NCBI RefSeq assembly: GCF_030014915.1
Contig: NZ_JAGIXS010000001.1
Location: 1,798,001-1,862,000, forward strand
Source: Pelomonas sp. V22
GTDB taxonomy: Bacteria; Pseudomonadota; Gammaproteobacteria; Burkholderiales; Burkholderiaceae_C
Direction: 5' to 3'
DNA: 64,000 bases
The position numbers and the translations under genes were made by a program. The notes beneath the pieces were generated by a model. It was not told where the DNA came from and did not search any database. It saw only the letters and a program-made list of their open reading frames with translations. Shown in pieces: positions 9,426-17,080 of this stretch (its first letter is position 1; each line of letters starts with the position of its first letter).

Positions 9426-10153
9426 GCCGGCCTCCTGCCAGGCACCCAGCGTTCCATCAAGAGGCCCGCCGTCACGGCGGCGGCAATCGCCACCAGGATG
9501 TTGAGCCGCAGCGGCAGCGCGTAGGCCGCCACCGCCGCGCAGCCGGCCACCGCCGCCGAGACCCAGGAATTGCGGTCCGAAAGCAGCGAGTACGACAGCC
9601 CCAGCAAGGCCAGCACGCCGGCAAACCCGAGACCCCATTCGGTGGGTACGCGATCAGCCAGCAGGATGCCCATCAGCGCCGGCACCTGCCAGGAGCTCCA
9701 GTTCACCACCACGCCGCCCCAGTAGTAGGGCATTTGCTCGGGCGCCGGCTTGCCATCGGGAAAGCGCTTCAGGAAGGCGACGTAGTTCAGGTCGGCTGCG
9801 AAGTAGCCGATAGCCATGCGCAACCAGCGCGGCTCATGGTTGAAGTACTGACGCCACTGCGCGCTGAAGATCAGGAAGCGCAGATTGACGCAGAAGGCCG
9901 TGGCCCACAGCACCCACAACGGCGCGCCGCTGGCCAGCAGCGGCAGCGAGGCGAGCTGCGAGCTGCCGGCGAAAACGGTGAGGCTCATCAAGAGGGCCAG
10001 CGGCATTGAGAGGCCACTCTTGATCATCGCCACGCCGGTGACCAGGCCCCAGGCCGAGATGCCAAGCGTGATGCCAGCCATGTCGCGTGCGCCCTCGGCA
10101 AAGGCCGGGTGGCGCCACAGCGGCGCAGAAGAAGAAAAGCCCATGCGACGCAT
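9422..10153 (-). CDS. azlC: AzlC family branched-chain amino acid exporter, large subunit
   Basis: A 243-residue polytopic membrane protein. The family segments FAEGARDMAGITLGISAWG and VFAGSSQLASLPLL are visible, with NLRFLIFSAQW and several hydrophobic helices after them. I place the start at 10153 (MRRMGFSSS); the ATG at 10144 (MGFSSS) is equally possible, and an upstream extension to 10369 would run through a dispersed repeat and is rejected. It is the first gene of a two-gene unit with azlD. Confidence 0.87.
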   Translation of the reverse strand: MRRMGFSSSAPLWRHPAFAEGARDMAGITLGISAWGLVTGVAMIKSGLSMPLALLMSLTVFAGSSQLASLPLLASGAPLWVLWATAFCVNLRFLIFSAQWRQYFNHEPRWLRMAIGYFAADLNYVAFLKRFPDGKPAPEQMPYYWGGVVVNWSSWQVPALMGILLADRVPTEWGLGFAGVLALLGLSYSLLSDRNSWVSAAVAGCAAVAAYALPLRLNILVAIAAAVTAGLLMERWVPGRRPA

Positions 10154-10197
10154 TGTCGTATGGGCCTTCGCTCGAAGCAGCCGTACGGAATTTCTTC

Positions 10198-10283
10198 CCA
10201 AGCGGCGCCCGAGGATCCGGCTTTGCCGGGCCTTCGGGCGTGCCCCCTTGAGGGGGTGGCGCGCAGCGCCTCGGGGGTGGTCA
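10198..10283. repeat. 86-base structured dispersed repeat, copy A
   Basis: About 91% identical (8 mismatches in 86) to 33001-33086. It contains three nested or adjacent inverted repeats: CCGGC-TTT-GCCGG, CCCCCTTGAGGGGG, and a weaker GCGC-type palindrome. Its right end coincides with the TGA stop codon (10281-10283) of the minus-strand head-GIN gene, so it forms the immediate 3' untranslated region of that gene. It is likely an intergenic repeat acting as a terminator or mRNA-end structure. Confidence 0.85.
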
Positions 10284-11039
10284 GTTGATGCGGCGCACCT
10301 TGCCGCTGCCGGCGACTGAGCTGCTGATCTCGGGCGAGCCCAGGTAGCCGACGTCGCCACTGCCCGCAATCTTCACGCTGAGCTTCTTGGCCGCATTGAC
10401 CCTGGCGTCGCCGCTGCCGGCAATGCTGATTTGTACTTCCTCGGCCACGGTCTCGGTGGCCTTGATGTCGCCCGAGCCGGAGATCGACACGTTCAGCAGG
10501 CCGGTCCTGCCCTTGGCCACAATGTCACCGCTGCCGGCCACGCGCAGACCGAGCTTCTCGCTGGAGAGGTCGATGAACTGGATGTCGCCCGAGCCGGCCA
10601 CGCTGGCCTCGACCGCGCCGGTCTTCATGGCGTCGACCTTGATATGGCCCGAGCCCGCCACCGACAGCGATCGCAGCTGGGCCATGCTGATGCTCAGCTC
10701 CGGCATGGTGCTGGTGGAGAAGCTGGTGCCCTTCTTGGGGCCGATCTCCAGCGTGCGGCCCTTGCTGCCGTCGACCACGCGGGTCTCCAGGTAGGGCAGC
10801 AGGTTCTTGTCGGCGCGGATCTCGAGCTTGTGGGCGTCGGACTGGCGGATCTGGATCTTGAAGCCGCCGGTCGTGGAGATGGCGTCGAAGCTGCCGACAT
10901 CGCGGCTCTCGCTGACGATCTCGCCGGAGCCCTTGATGGTGTCACGGCCCCAGCCCCAGTCGAAAGCCTGGGCGGCGGTGGAGGCGGTGAAGGCAGCGCC
11001 GGCCAGAGCGGCGACGGCGAACAATTGGCGACGGTTCAT
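10281..11039 (-). CDS. exported head-GIN domain (DUF2807) protein
   Basis: A 252-residue exported protein. Residues 1-25 are a signal peptide (MNRRQLFAVAALAGAAFTAS ending AQA). The rest is a putative auto-transporter adhesin head GIN domain: about seven copies of a short AGSGDI-like unit spaced roughly 20 residues apart (for example SVAGSGHI, RVAGSGDI, SISGSGDI), which in this family form a right-handed beta-helix. Function is not established for the family; a surface or periplasmic structural role is likely. No partner genes identify its process. The stop codon is contributed by the dispersed repeat at 10198-10283. Confidence 0.85.
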   Translation of the reverse strand: MNRRQLFAVAALAGAAFTASTAAQAFDWGWGRDTIKGSGEIVSESRDVGSFDAISTTGGFKIQIRQSDAHKLEIRADKNLLPYLETRVVDGSKGRTLEIGPKKGTSFSTSTMPELSISMAQLRSLSVAGSGHIKVDAMKTGAVEASVAGSGDIQFIDLSSEKLGLRVAGSGDIVAKGRTGLLNVSISGSGDIKATETVAEEVQISIAGSGDARVNAAKKLSVKIAGSGDVGYLGSPEISSSVAGSGKVRRIN

Positions 11040-11183
11040 GATGCGGTGCTCCGTGGGTGTTGGGGTGAGCGCATCATCTCCAAGGCACCGGGGCGCCGCG
11101 AGCCACTGCCGACCAAGTGCAGGACTCGGGACCTGAAGTGCAAGAACGCCGTCGCTTCAGCGCCTTCAGCGCCTCCAGCGGTG

Positions 11184-11579
11184 TCAGTGCGAAGCCTTGG
11201 CCTTGGCTTCCTTGCCAGCGTCCTTGCCCGGCTTGGCTTCGGCCTTGCCCTCGGCATCGGCCGAGGCGGCGGGGTCCGGCGGCGGTAGCGCCTTGCCGTC
11301 GGGGCCGCGCGGCACCACCGGCGTCACGCCCTCCAGCTTGTTCTCGCGCATGTACTCGTCCATCTCCTTCCAGCCGGCAAACACCGCCGCTTTCAGGGCC
11401 TTGGGATTGAGCAGGTAGCAGTCCTCGATGGCGCGCGAGGCATGGCGGCAGGCGCTGCCCACGGCCTTGCCCTCTGCCTCCTTGGCAGCGGCGATCTTGG
11501 CCGGGTCTTCGATGCCCAGTTGCTCGCAGGCAACCAGGCCGGCGAGCAGGGGCAGGGTCAGCAACAGTCGCTTCATCAT
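11184..11579 (-). CDS. small putative lipoprotein of unknown function
   Basis: A 131-residue protein with a lipoprotein signal (MMKRLLLTLPLLAGLVAC; Cys at residue 18 as predicted lipidation site). The mature part has a short helical domain with two cysteines (SACRHASRAIEDCYLLNPKA) and ends in a Lys/Ala/Glu-rich low-complexity tail. I do not recognise a named family. It lies 3' of htpX on the same strand with a 23-base gap, so co-transcription with htpX is plausible. The ATG at 11576 is an equally good start. Confidence 0.7.
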   Translation of the reverse strand: MMKRLLLTLPLLAGLVACEQLGIEDPAKIAAAKEAEGKAVGSACRHASRAIEDCYLLNPKALKAAVFAGWKEMDEYMRENKLEGVTPVVPRGPDGKALPPPDPAASADAEGKAEAKPGKDAGKEAKAKASH

Positions 11580-11602
11580 GGGGCTATCGGCCGGAACCGG
11601 GC

Positions 11603-12457
11603 TCAGCTTGAGCGCCCACGCGCCATCGCCATCAGGCGCTCGATGCGCTCCTCGGTCGAGGGGTGCGTGCTGAACAGGCCGGCCAGGCCACTGCCGGAGA
11701 GCGGATTCATGATCATCATCTGGGCCGTTTCCGGGTGCGCCTCGGCGGGGCCGAGCGGGATGCCCTGGGCATAGCGGTGGATCTTGTCCAGTGCCGACGC
11801 GAGGGCGGCGGGATCGCCGGAGATCTCCGCGCCGCCGCGGTCGGCCTCGAACTCGCGGGCCCGGCTGATGGCCATCTGGATCAGGCTGGCGGCGATGGGA
11901 GCGAGGATGGCCACCAGGATGCCGACCAGCGGATTGGCCGGCCGGCCTTCGTTGTCGCGGCCGCCGAACAGCATGGCGAAATTGGCCAGCATGGAGATCG
12001 CGCCGGCCATGGTGGCGCTGACGGTGCTGATCAGGATGTCACGGTGCTTCACATGGGCCAGCTCATGGGCCATCACGCCCCGCAGTTCGCGGGCCGACAG
12101 CACACGCAGGATGCCGGTGGTGGCGGCCACGGCCGCATGCTCGGGGTTGCGGCCGGTGGCAAAGGCATTGGGCGCGTCTTCGTCGATCAGGTAGACGCGC
12201 GGCATCGGCAGCTCGGCCTTCTGGGCCAGCTCACGCACCATGGCGTAGAACTGCGGCGCCGAGCTTTCGTCGACCTCGCGGGCGTTGTACATCTTCAGCA
12301 CCATGGTGTCGGAGAACCAGTAGCTGAAGAAGTTCATGCCCAGCGCGACGATGAGCGCCAGCATCATGCCGGCGCGGCCGCCGATCATGGCGCCAATGGC
12401 CATGAACAAGGCGGTGATCGCGGCCATCAGGATGGCGGTCTTCATCAGATTGAACAT
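11603..12457 (-). CDS. htpX: HtpX membrane zinc metalloprotease
   Basis: An M48-family inner-membrane endopeptidase for quality control of membrane proteins. The 284 residues begin with two transmembrane helices ([19 protein letters not shown] and a second to about residue 50). The zinc motif [10 protein letters not shown] is near residue 138, with the distal Glu in FEADRGGAE, and two further helices lie between. Length is normal. It neighbours fmt-def, as in many Burkholderiales. Confidence 0.95.
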   Translation of the reverse strand: MFNLMKTAILMAAITALFMAIGAMIGGRAGMMLALIVALGMNFFSYWFSDTMVLKMYNAREVDESSAPQFYAMVRELAQKAELPMPRVYLIDEDAPNAFATGRNPEHAAVAATTGILRVLSARELRGVMAHELAHVKHRDILISTVSATMAGAISMLANFAMLFGGRDNEGRPANPLVGILVAILAPIAASLIQMAISRAREFEADRGGAEISGDPAALASALDKIHRYAQGIPLGPAEAHPETAQMMIMNPLSGSGLAGLFSTHPSTEERIERLMAMARGRSS

Positions 12458-12515
12458 CGAACGCTCCGAAATCGAGTGGGGCAGGCCTGCTTAGATGATG
12501 GCCCCGGCCGGCAAT

Positions 12516-13484
12516 TCAAGCCTGGTCGAAGCGCTCGCCCACGCTGATGGGCCGGGCCTGCATCAGGGCCGCCGCCGCCAGGCGCTTGCCGCCGGCGCGT
12601 TGCAGTTCGGTCAGGCGCAGGGCCTGGCTGCCGCAGGCCACGACCGGGCCACTGGCATCGACGGATAGCACCGTGCCCGGCTCGCCCGTGGCTTCAACCC
12701 GCTCGGCCGCCCAGATCTTCAAAGTCTCGCCGGCGAGCTGGGCCTGGCCGCCCGGGAAGGGATCGAAGGCACGCAGGCGGCGCTCGATCTGGGCAGCATC
12801 CTGGCGCCAGTCGATGGCACTCTCGGCCTTCTCGATCTTGTGCGCGTAGCAGACCCCCTCTTCCGGCTGCTTGACCGGGTGGAAGCCGCCGCAGACGGCC
12901 AGCTCCAGCGCTTCGACGATTAGGCGGCCGCCGAGCAGCGCCAGCTTGTCGTGCAGGCGGGCCGTGGTGTCGGTGGCGGCAATCGCCTGTTTCTCGACCA
13001 GCAGCATGTCGCCGGTGTCCAGGCCCGCATCCATTTGCATGATGGTGACGCCGGTCTCGCTGTCACCGGCTTCGATGGCGCGATGGATGGGCGCCGCGCC
13101 GCGCCAGCGCGGCAGCAAGGAGGCGTGGATGTTCAGGCAACCGCGCGTGGGGGTGTCGAGCACCCATTGCGGCAGGATCAGGCCATAGGCCGCGACCACC
13201 AGCACGTCGAGCTTCGCATCGATCAGCGCCTGGCGGCCGGCTTCGGCTTCATCCGGGAACTTGCCATCGAGCCGCAGGCTGCGCGGCTGGGCCACAGCGA
13301 CGCCATGCTGCAGCGCCAGCTGTTTGACGGCGGACGCCTGCAGCTTCATGCCACGACCGGCCGGGCGGTCCGGCTGGGTCAACACCAGGGGCACCTCGAA
13401 GCCCGCCTTCAGCAGCGCCTCAAGCGCAACCGCAGCGAACTCAGGCGTGCCGGCAAAGCCGACGCGCAGCGGCGCTGCGCTCAT
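12516..13484 (-). CDS. fmt: methionyl-tRNA formyltransferase
   Basis: A 322-residue enzyme that formylates initiator Met-tRNA using 10-formyltetrahydrofolate. It begins [19 protein letters not shown] and has the formyl-transferase signature [20 protein letters not shown] with the catalytic Asn-His-Ser region, then [12 protein letters not shown]. The C-terminal tRNA-binding domain follows from about residue 208. Its ATG overlaps the def stop by four bases, so the two are translationally coupled and supply the two ends of the formyl cycle. Confidence 0.96.
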   Translation of the reverse strand: MSAAPLRVGFAGTPEFAAVALEALLKAGFEVPLVLTQPDRPAGRGMKLQASAVKQLALQHGVAVAQPRSLRLDGKFPDEAEAGRQALIDAKLDVLVVAAYGLILPQWVLDTPTRGCLNIHASLLPRWRGAAPIHRAIEAGDSETGVTIMQMDAGLDTGDMLLVEKQAIAATDTTARLHDKLALLGGRLIVEALELAVCGGFHPVKQPEEGVCYAHKIEKAESAIDWRQDAAQIERRLRAFDPFPGGQAQLAGETLKIWAAERVEATGEPGTVLSVDASGPVVACGSQALRLTELQRAGGKRLAAAALMQARPISVGERFDQA

Positions 13485-14005
13485 CGGCCAGCGCGAGCCG
13501 GCTGCTCGTCGCGCGCCTTCTTGACCAGCTTGGTCTTGATGCGGTCGCGCTTGAGCGGGCTCAGGTATTCGACGAAGACCTTGCCCATCAGGTGGTCCAT
13601 CTCATGCTGGACGCAAACCGCGAGCAGGCCCTCGGCCTCGAACTCCCAGGGCTGGCCGTCGCGGCTCAGCGCGCGCACCTTGACCTTGGAGTGGCGCTTG
13701 ACCTTGTCGTAGATGGTGGGGACGGACAGGCAGCCTTCCTCGCCATCGACCCAGTCTTCGCTGAACGCGACCAGCTCCGGGTTGATCAGCACGCGCGGCT
13801 CGTTGCGCTCGTTCGAGGTGTCGATCACCACCACGCGCTCATGCACGTCGACCTGCGTGGCGGCCAGGCCCACGCCCTCGGCGGCATACATGGTCTCGAG
13901 CATGTCGTCGACCAGGGTGCGGATGCGCTCATCCACCTCGGCCACGGGTTTGGCGACGGTGTGCAGGCGGGGGTCCGGGTATTTCAGGATATTCAGCTGG
14001 GCCAT
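13481..14005 (-). CDS. def: peptide deformylase
   Basis: A 174-residue Fe/Zn hydrolase that removes the formyl group from nascent proteins. All three family motifs are present: [13 protein letters not shown] (metal Cys) and HEMDHL (metal His pair plus catalytic Glu). I choose the ATG at 14005 ([15 protein letters not shown]), the normal family start; a frame reaching 14080 would add unrelated residues. First gene of the def-fmt unit, divergent from the LysM gene at 14209. Confidence 0.96.
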   Translation of the reverse strand: MAQLNILKYPDPRLHTVAKPVAEVDERIRTLVDDMLETMYAAEGVGLAATQVDVHERVVVIDTSNERNEPRVLINPELVAFSEDWVDGEEGCLSVPTIYDKVKRHSKVKVRALSRDGQPWEFEAEGLLAVCVQHEMDHLMGKVFVEYLSPLKRDRIKTKLVKKARDEQPARAGR

Positions 14006-14208
14006 GGGAGCGGAGGCTTGTGGACAGCGCACAACGCCTGTTTGTAAGTGCTTGCAAGGGCGCCAATGCCCATGCCTCATTCATTGCGACCACCCTTCAT
14101 TGAAGGCAGAATCGCCGCAGTCCGGCGGGATTTTCGCCGATATAAGAACAAGCCGCAGCCACGTCGCTGCAATCCCCCGCAATTCGTCCAGCCTGGAGAG
14201 AGTTCTCG

Positions 14209-15378
14209 ATGCCCTCTTGCGTGAAACCGTTGACGCTCTGCCTGGCCCTCAGCCTCGCCCTGGCCACCCTGTCTGCAAGCGCCCAGGGGCAGTTCCCGAT
14301 CACCGAAGCCCAGCGCCAGACGGCCGAGCAGGTCGCCCAGGCCGGCGTGCCGCTGTCGGAGCTCGCACCGGATGCTCCGGATTCGCACACCGTCAAGGCT
14401 GGCGACACACTGTGGGACATCTCCAAGCTCTTCCTCAAGAGCCCCTGGCGCTGGCCCGAGCTGTGGGGCATGAACCGCGAGCAGATCGCCAACCCCCACC
14501 TGATCTACCCCGGCCAGGTGCTGGTGCTGGTCAAGAAGGACGGTCGCGCCCTCTTGCAACTGGCCAGGCCGCGCGGGCCGGAGGCTGACATGCAGGGCCT
14601 GCCCTCGGGCAAGCTCTCGCCCCAGGTGCGGGCTTCCAAGTTCGAGGACTCCGCCATCCTCGCCATTCCCCAACACCTGATCGAGCCCTTCCTCAACGAG
14701 GCCGTGGTGCTGGACACCAACTCGCTGGCTCAGGCGCCGCGCATCGTGGCTGCGCCCGAGGGCCGTGTGCTGATGAGCAAGGGCGACCTCGCCTATGCGC
14801 GCGGCGACATGAAGCAGGCGCAGGACTGGCGCGTGTTCCGCCAGGCCAGGCCGCTGCTGGATCCAAGCACCCGCGAAGTGCTGGGCTATGAAGCCCCCTA
14901 CCTGGGCACGGCCTCGCTGAACCGCCTGGCCGATGAAACCAAGAATGCCGATGGCAAGACCACGCCCTCGGTCTCGACGCTGACGATCAAGAACGTGCGC
15001 CTCGAGATCGGCGCCGGCGACCGCCTCGCGCCGGTGCTGCAGCGCGAGTTCATTCGCTACGTGCCGCATCCACCCGCCGGCCCCATGAACGGCCAGATCA
15101 TTTCGATCTATGGCGACGCACTGACGGGCGGCCAGAACCAGATCGTCTCGCTGAACCGAGGCCGCCGCGACGGCGTCGAGCGCGGCCATGTGCTCGCCCT
15201 CTGGCAAGCCGGGCGCGAGATCACCGACAGCACCGGCAACAAGCGCGAAACGCTCAAGCTGCCCGATGAGCGCCATGGCGTGCTCTTCGTGTTCCAGGTC
15301 TACGAGCGGGTCAGCTACGCGCTGATCGTCTCGGTCAAGCAGCCGGTCCAGGCCGGCGACCGTTTCAGCCAACCCTGA
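14209..15378 (+). CDS. exported LysM domain protein
   Basis: A 389-residue exported protein with signal peptide MPSCVKPLTLCLALSLALAT ending near SASA. A LysM peptidoglycan-binding domain is at about residues 61-108 (HTVKAGDTLWDISKLFL to NPHLIYPGQVLVL). The remaining 280 residues are the conserved tail of a Burkholderiales family commonly found between def and dprA; its role is not established but a cell-wall location is likely. A GGAGAG ribosome site precedes the ATG. dprA follows after 15 bases, so the two may be co-transcribed. Confidence 0.87.
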   Translation: MPSCVKPLTLCLALSLALATLSASAQGQFPITEAQRQTAEQVAQAGVPLSELAPDAPDSHTVKAGDTLWDISKLFLKSPWRWPELWGMNREQIANPHLIYPGQVLVLVKKDGRALLQLARPRGPEADMQGLPSGKLSPQVRASKFEDSAILAIPQHLIEPFLNEAVVLDTNSLAQAPRIVAAPEGRVLMSKGDLAYARGDMKQAQDWRVFRQARPLLDPSTREVLGYEAPYLGTASLNRLADETKNADGKTTPSVSTLTIKNVRLEIGAGDRLAPVLQREFIRYVPHPPAGPMNGQIISIYGDALTGGQNQIVSLNRGRRDGVERGHVLALWQAGREITDSTGNKRETLKLPDERHGVLFVFQVYERVSYALIVSVKQPVQAGDRFSQP

Positions 15379-15393
15379 CCTGCCCCCGCGGCC

Positions 15394-16512
15394 ATGGACC
15401 GTTTCGAGCTGGCAGCCTGGCTGCGCCTGCTCGAGACGCCGGGCATAGGCCTGGCCCGCGCCCGCCAGTTGCTGGCCGCCTTCGGCTCGCCGCAGGCGGT
15501 GTTCGAGGCCTCAAGCGCCGCCTGGCGCGAATTGATGGGGCCCAAGGCCGCCGAAGCGCTGGCGCAGCCACCGCAAGCGCTTGACGCACTCCTCGCCCGA
15601 ACGCTGACCTGGCTGGAAGCCGACCCGCGCCATCAGTTGCTGACGCTGGGCGACCCCGACTATCCCGACCCCTTGCTGCAGACGGCCGATCCGCCATTGC
15701 TGCTCTACCTCAGCGGCCGGCGCGAGCTCCTGCAGGCCGAGAGCCTGGCCGTGGTCGGCAGCCGTTCACCCACGCCACAAGGCCGCGACAACGCGACCAG
15801 CTTTGCCCTCGGGCTCAGCCAGGCCGGCTATTGCGTGGTCTCCGGCCTGGCCCTCGGCATCGACGGCGCCGCCCACGAAGCCGCCCTGAAGGGGCCGGGC
15901 TCGACATTGGCCGTGCTCGGCACCGGGCTGGACCAGCTCTATCCGACCCGCCACCAGGCGCTCGGTCGACGCATCGAGGAGGCAGGCCTGCTGGTCAGCG
16001 AATACGCGCTCGGGACGCCGCCGCTCGCGCCCAACTTCCCGCGCCGCAACCGCATCATTGCGGGGCTGAGCCGAGGCTGCCTGGTGGTCGAGGCCGCGCT
16101 GCGTTCGGGCTCACTGATCACCGCCCGTCTGGCCTCGGAGGCCGGCCGCGAGGTCTTTGCCATCCCCGGCTCCATCCACTCGCCGCTGGCGCGCGGCTGC
16201 CATGAGCTGATACGCCAGGGCGCGGCCCTGGTCGAGAGCCCGGCCGAGATGCTGGAGGCGCTACGCCCCTTGACGATCAAATCCGCTCCCCAACCCGCAC
16301 CAGTCTCAGCGGCAGAAAGCGCATCGGACCCCGGCGGCGAGCAAGGCCTCGTGCTGCAGGCGCTGGGCCACGACCCGGTCACGCTGGACGCCTTGGTCGC
16401 CAGAGGAGGCTGGCCTGCCGCCCAGCTCAGCGCCCTGCTGCTGGAGCTCGAACTGGAGGGCCTGGTGGCCCGTTTGCCGGGCCAGCTGTTCCAGCGCCGC
16501 CAAGGCTGCTGA
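15394..16512 (+). CDS. dprA: DNA processing protein DprA
   Basis: A 372-residue cytoplasmic protein that protects incoming single-stranded DNA and loads RecA during natural transformation. An N-terminal helix-hairpin-helix/SAM-like region (about 1-70) is followed by the Rossmann-fold DprA core with LAVVGSRSPTPQG, VVSGLALGIDGAAHEAAL and LAVLGTGLDQLYP, the basic PRRNRIIAGLSRG and GSLITARLASEAGREVFAIPG. A C-terminal winged helix (about 315-370) matches the DML1-like domain found in many DprA proteins. All key segments look intact, so the organism may be transformable, though other com genes are not in view. Confidence 0.95.
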   Translation: MDRFELAAWLRLLETPGIGLARARQLLAAFGSPQAVFEASSAAWRELMGPKAAEALAQPPQALDALLARTLTWLEADPRHQLLTLGDPDYPDPLLQTADPPLLLYLSGRRELLQAESLAVVGSRSPTPQGRDNATSFALGLSQAGYCVVSGLALGIDGAAHEAALKGPGSTLAVLGTGLDQLYPTRHQALGRRIEEAGLLVSEYALGTPPLAPNFPRRNRIIAGLSRGCLVVEAALRSGSLITARLASEAGREVFAIPGSIHSPLARGCHELIRQGAALVESPAEMLEALRPLTIKSAPQPAPVSAAESASDPGGEQGLVLQALGHDPVTLDALVARGGWPAAQLSALLLELELEGLVARLPGQLFQRRQGC

Positions 16513-16573
16513 AGCGGGGTTTCCTCCGCCCTTTTGAAAAAGATGGTCGGGAGCGCTGCGTTATCATCCGCCC

Positions 16574-17026
16574 ATGTTTGACGTCCTGGTCTACCTGTAC
16601 GAAACCTACTGGCGCCCGGACGCCTGCCCGGACCACGCCCAGCTGACGCGCAAGCTCTCGGCCGTAGGCTTCGAAACCGACGAAATCCAGGAAGCCCTGT
16701 CCTGGCTCGATGGCCTGGCCGGCGTGGCCGAGTCCCACCATGGCCAGCAGGGCGAGCTCAGTCGCCGCGTCTATTCGGTCGACGAGCTGGACCACCTGGG
16801 CGAGCCCTCGGTCGGCTTCATCAGCTTCCTCGAATCCGCTGGCGTGCTGCCGCCGCCGATGCGCGAAATGGTGATCGACCGCGCCATGGCCATCCCGGGT
16901 GCGCCCATGGACCTGGAAGACCTGAAGATCATCGTGCTGATGGTGTTCTGGAGCCTCGGCGAAGAGCCCGATGCGCTGATCCTGGACGAGCTCTTCGTGG
17001 CGCCGGAAGACCGGCTGATCCACTGA
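16574..17026 (+). CDS. smg: Smg family (DUF494) protein
   Basis: A 150-residue acidic cytoplasmic protein beginning MFDVLVYLYETYW, characteristic of the Smg/DUF494 family that follows dprA in many proteobacteria. The body is all-helical, with SLGEEPDALILDELFV near the end. Biochemical function is unknown; a link to DNA processing is inferred only from the conserved dprA-smg-topA neighbourhood. A stem-loop terminator follows. Confidence 0.93.
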   Translation: MFDVLVYLYETYWRPDACPDHAQLTRKLSAVGFETDEIQEALSWLDGLAGVAESHHGQQGELSRRVYSVDELDHLGEPSVGFISFLESAGVLPPPMREMVIDRAMAIPGAPMDLEDLKIIVLMVFWSLGEEPDALILDELFVAPEDRLIH

Positions 17027-17047
17027 GTCTCTCCCGCCGCAAACAAC

Positions 17048-17071
17048 AAGGCCGCTTCAAAGCGGCCTTTT
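17048..17071 (+). terminator. intrinsic terminator after smg
   Basis: AAGGCCGCTT pairs with AAGCGGCCTT, followed on the plus strand by TTTTGCTTTG. It lies 22 bases after the smg stop and 10 bases before the convergent DUF1631 stop. The leading AACAACAA gives a weak T tract on the other strand, so it may act on both transcripts. Confidence 0.85.
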
Positions 17072-17080
17072 GCTTTGTGG

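Noticed and set aside
10300..10640. Tandem DNA repeat or CRISPR-like array
   Set aside because: The periodicity comes from the AGSGD protein repeat; the DNA units vary and there are no conserved repeats with unique spacers.
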